Origin: Roseiarcus sp963732155
Lineage (GTDB): Bacteria > Pseudomonadota > Alphaproteobacteria > Rhizobiales > Beijerinckiaceae
Assembly: GCA_963732155.1 (NCBI GenBank)
Contig: CAVSYB010000006.1
Coordinates: 372,001 to 436,000, forward strand
Direction: 5' to 3'
DNA length: 64,000 nt
The notes below the pieces were generated by a model. It made no database searches and was not told the DNA's origin. It saw only the letters and a program-made list of their open reading frames with translations. The position numbers and the translations under genes are program-made. The stretch's first letter is position 1. Each line of letters starts with the position of its first letter. Of this stretch, positions 61,479 to 64,000 are shown piece by piece.

Positions 61479-62462
61479 TCACCAGCGGATCAGCGCGGCG
61501 CCCCAGGTGAAGCCGCCGCCCATCGCCTCGATCATGACGAGGTCGCCCTTCCTGATGCGGCCGTCGTCGCGCGCCACGGCAAGGGCGAGAGGGATCGAGG
61601 CCGCCGAAGTGTTGCCGTGCCATTCGACGGTCTTGATGACCTTCTCGGGCGGCAGGCCGAGCTTGTCGGCGGAAGCGTCGATGATCCGCCGATTGGCCTG
61701 ATGCGGCACGAACCAGTCGATGTCGTCGGCGGTGACGCCGGCGTCGCCGAAGCACGCCTTGACGACGTCCGCCACCATGCCGACGGCATGGCGGAACACT
61801 TCCTTGCCTTCCATCCGCAAATGCCCGACGGTCTGGGTCGCCGACGGGCCGCCGTCGACGTAGAGTTTGCTGAAATGCGCCCCGTCGGAGCGCAATTGCG
61901 AGGCGATGACGCCGGGCGAATCAAGGGCGCCGTCGCTTTCCTGGGCCTCCAGCACGATGGCGCCCGCGCCGTCGCCGAACAGCACGCAAGTCGCGCGGTC
62001 GCGCCAGTCGAGAAGACGCGAGAAAGTCTCGGCGCCGATCACCAGCGCCCGCCGATGCGAACCCGAAGTCAGAAACTTGTCGACTGTCGTCACCGCGAAA
62101 ACGAATCCCGAGCAGACCGCCTGCAAATCGAACCCGGCGCCGTGATGAACGCCCAGATTCGCCTGAACCTGCGTGGCGACGGCGGGAAAGGTGTAGTCGG
62201 GGGTCGAGGTGGCCACGACGATGAGGTCGATGTCGGCGCCCGTCAGACCGGCGTCGACGAGCGCCGCCTGCGCGGCCCTGGTGGCGAGCTGCGAAGTCGT
62301 CTGGCCGGGCGCGGCGATATGGCGCTGGCGAATGCCGGTGCGCTGCTGGATCCATTCGTCCGACGTGTCGACCATCGTTTCGAGTTCGGCGTTGGTCAGC
62401 ACGCGTTCGGGCAGATAGGCGCCGACGCCGCGCACGACCGAACGAAGGATGGGTCTGTTCAT
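61479..62462 (-). CDS. fabH: Beta-ketoacyl-ACP synthase III
   Basis: The 327-residue thiolase-fold enzyme condenses acetyl-CoA with malonyl-ACP to begin fatty-acid synthesis. The catalytic triad is Cys117 (QAVCSGF), His254 (VPHQANRR) and Asn284 (GNTSAAS). Length and motifs are standard. It begins 28 bp downstream of the plsX stop on the same strand, an operon with plsX and yceD. Confidence 0.96.
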   Translation of the reverse strand: MNRPILRSVVRGVGAYLPERVLTNAELETMVDTSDEWIQQRTGIRQRHIAAPGQTTSQLATRAAQAALVDAGLTGADIDLIVVATSTPDYTFPAVATQVQANLGVHHGAGFDLQAVCSGFVFAVTTVDKFLTSGSHRRALVIGAETFSRLLDWRDRATCVLFGDGAGAIVLEAQESDGALDSPGVIASQLRSDGAHFSKLYVDGGPSATQTVGHLRMEGKEVFRHAVGMVADVVKACFGDAGVTADDIDWFVPHQANRRIIDASADKLGLPPEKVIKTVEWHGNTSAASIPLALAVARDDGRIRKGDLVMIEAMGGGFTWGAALIRW

Positions 62463-62490
62463 GGGATCGGGTAATCCTGTGCTGGATCCT

Positions 62491-63552
62491 TCAGGAATCG
62501 ACCTGGACAGGCGGCGACAGATGCGCGCGCGCCTCGTTCGCCTGCGCGATCATTTCGCGTATCTTTCCCAAGAGTTCTTGCCGCACCATGTCGTAGCCGA
62601 CTTCGACGGCGCCGGCGAAACTCTCCGCGTCGGCGCCGCCATGGCTCTTGATGACGACGCCGTCGAGGCCGAGAAACACCCCGCCATTGACCCTGCCGGG
62701 GTCCATCTTCTCACGCAGCGCGTCAAACGCGCCGCGCGCCAGGAAATAGCCGAGGCGCGAGAGCCAGCTGTGGTTCATCGCATCGCGCACGTATTGGCCG
62801 ATCTGCTTGGCCGTGCCTTCCGCGGTCTTCAACGCGATGTTTCCCGTGAAGCCCTCGGTCACGAAGACGTCGACCGTGCCGCGGCCGAGATCGTCCCCCT
62901 CGACGAAGCCGTGATAGTCGAGATGGGGAAAGGACGCCTCACGCAGCACCCTGCCCGCCGCCTTGACCTCTTCGAGCCCCTTGATCTCTTCGACGCCGAC
63001 GTTGAGCAGGCCGACCGTCGGGCGGTCGATGTCGAAGACGATGCGCGCCATCGCCGAGCCCATGATCGCCAGGTCGATCAGGTGCTGCGCGTCGGCGCCG
63101 ATGCTCGCCCCGACGTCGAGCACGATCAATTCGCCGCGCAGCGTCGGCCATATCGCGGCGATCGCCGGGCGATCGATCTGCGGCATGGTGCGAAGGCAGA
63201 TCTTCGCCATCGCCATCAGCGCGCCGGTGTTGCCGGCCGATATGGCGAAATCCGCCTCGCCCTTCTTCACCGCGTCAATCGCCTGCCACATCGAGGAGGA
63301 GCGGCGGCCGGCGCGCAGCGCCTGGCTCGGCTTGTCGGTCATCTTGACCGAAACGTCGCAATGGACGAGCCGGGTCTTCTTCGCCAATGCGGCGTTCGCC
63401 GCGAGCAGCGGGCGGATCAACTTCTCGTCGCCGTAGAGGGAAAAGCTGACGTCCGGGCGACGCACAAGCGCGATCGCCGCCGCCGGCACAACGACCGAAG
63501 GTCCGCAATCGCCACCCATCCCGTCCAGCGCTATGCGGACCTCGTTAGCCAT
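62491..63552 (-). CDS. plsX: Phosphate acyltransferase PlsX
   Basis: The 353-residue enzyme turns acyl-ACP and phosphate into acyl-phosphate for phospholipid synthesis at the membrane. The start MANEVRIALDGMGGDCGPS is the conserved N-terminus; an open frame continues to 63735 but is Arg-rich. Motifs include KKGEADFAISAGNTGALMAM, DVGASIGADAQHL and FVTEGFTGNIALKTAEGTAK. Normal length. Part of the yceD-plsX-fabH cluster. Confidence 0.96.
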   Translation of the reverse strand: MANEVRIALDGMGGDCGPSVVVPAAAIALVRRPDVSFSLYGDEKLIRPLLAANAALAKKTRLVHCDVSVKMTDKPSQALRAGRRSSSMWQAIDAVKKGEADFAISAGNTGALMAMAKICLRTMPQIDRPAIAAIWPTLRGELIVLDVGASIGADAQHLIDLAIMGSAMARIVFDIDRPTVGLLNVGVEEIKGLEEVKAAGRVLREASFPHLDYHGFVEGDDLGRGTVDVFVTEGFTGNIALKTAEGTAKQIGQYVRDAMNHSWLSRLGYFLARGAFDALREKMDPGRVNGGVFLGLDGVVIKSHGGADAESFAGAVEVGYDMVRQELLGKIREMIAQANEARAHLSPPVQVDS

Positions 63553-63741
63553 CCCAGCGAACACCCCATGCGCGTCGCGCGCCCGGCTCCCGACCCCCGA
63601 ACGCGGCGGACAATAGCCGCTTCGGCGCCCAACGCAAATCGGTCCAAAATCGTTTCGTCTTGGCGCGCAAGCCGCCGCGCACGGCCGCGCGCGGGTTCGC
63701 CGGGCGCGCCAGGAAACCTGCTCGATGCGCGGCAAGGACCG

Positions 63742-64000
63742 TCAGTTGTTCTGCGGCTCGTCGTTCAATTTCGCCGATGGCGAGTCCCGCGCGTCGTTCG
63801 CGGCGGGCGGCGCGAACTCGACGCCCGGCTTGCGCGGATAGGGATCGAGCCCGAGAATCATGAACTCGGCCGCCAGCGCGCCAAGGTCGATCTTGCCGTC
63901 GACGATCGGGTCGGGAGCCTCCTCGCCGTCCATCGCCAAGGATTCGGCGCCGGCCGCGGCCGACGGCGGCGCGCGTCCGCCGCCCTCCCCCGCGGGCGCC
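63742..64000 (-). CDS. yceD: YceD/DUF177 family protein, C-terminal part (5' partial)
   Basis: The frame enters from the window end and stops at 63742-63744. The visible ~86 residues include an acidic linker (APAGEGGGRAPPS... AMDGEEAPD) and the conserved DLGALAAEFMILGLDPYPRK with PGVEF, the end of DUF177. YceD is linked to large-ribosomal-subunit rRNA accumulation. It precedes plsX on the same strand, the standard order. The N-terminal half is outside the window. Confidence 0.85.
   Translation of the reverse strand, partial: APAGEGGGRAPPSAAAGAESLAMDGEEAPDPIVDGKIDLGALAAEFMILGLDPYPRKPGVEFAPPAANDARDSPSAKLNDEPQNN

Overview
The window is high-GC DNA from an alphaproteobacterium, most likely in the Hyphomicrobiales (Beijerinckiaceae/Methylocystaceae-like). 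The inference rests on a Porin_2-type major porin, the DUF2849-CysI-CysH-DUF934 sulfur-assimilation cluster, a YceD-plsX-fabH block, a single long RelA/SpoT protein, DUF2336 and DUF2852 proteins, and CGGCC-rich palindromic intergenic repeats. No rRNA, tRNA or CRISPR array was seen. The assignment comes from gene content, not from a database search.

Layout. 1-10.9 kb: pheT with a small secreted protein, the assimilatory sulfate reduction operon, an orphan ParD, a duplicated rmuC tail with an orphan BrnA-like antitoxin, rmuC, def, a class I glutamine amidotransferase and a secreted protein. 11-14.7 kb: accessory DNA with a decayed IS256-family transposase and low-GC hypotheticals. 14.7-19.5 kb: dienelactone hydrolase with a DUF6295-like partner, the tail of an ECF41-like sigma factor, DUF2852 and tetR with matching palindromes, and xseA. 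19.8-21.4 kb: a tightly overlapping AraC/VOC/membrane/DUF1801 operon. 21.8-31.4 kb: EamA transporter, NAD kinase, Nudix hydrolase, small DUF proteins, purine nucleoside permease, PilZ, a 30-residue membrane ORF, adenylate cyclase, and a beta-propeller/TPR-wHTH pair. 31.5-38.9 kb: DUF899, DUF2182, SRPBCC, a Rap1a/Tai-like protein, an orphan Hcp, a Ser/Pro-repeat protein, an APH(6)-like kinase and an isoprenylcysteine-methyltransferase-like protein. 39.2-42.5 kb: an AT-richer island between two copies of a dispersed repeat, with IS5 remnants, palindromes and a DUF5615 PIN-like protein. 42.5-54.9 kb: DsbA-like isomerase, DUF2336, a MaoC/CitE-like pair, flavin reductase, nitroreductase, an Lrp-type RAM domain, an Ivy-like lysozyme inhibitor, a D-2-hydroxyacid dehydrogenase, a secreted beta-propeller and a GGCT-like protein. 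54.9-64 kb: rsh, the porin with a clear terminator, a PH-domain protein, a CusF-like copper protein, a GGDEF protein, fabH, plsX and the end of yceD.

The genes that clearly work together are the sulfur operon (sulfate to sulfide), plsX-fabH (start of fatty-acid and phospholipid synthesis), and the locally paired regulatory or stress genes. Five otherwise good genes (cysI, the SRPBCC gene, a small membrane gene, the DsbA-like gene and the MaoC gene) each carry one apparent 1-nt indel, usually in a G or C run. This points to homopolymer sequence errors, but real decay cannot be excluded. The best candidate for something undescribed is the orphan Hcp followed by a Ser/Pro-repeat protein with a Rap1a/Tai-like protein nearby. 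The repeat-bounded island and the TetR/DUF2852 palindromes are the next most interesting structures.
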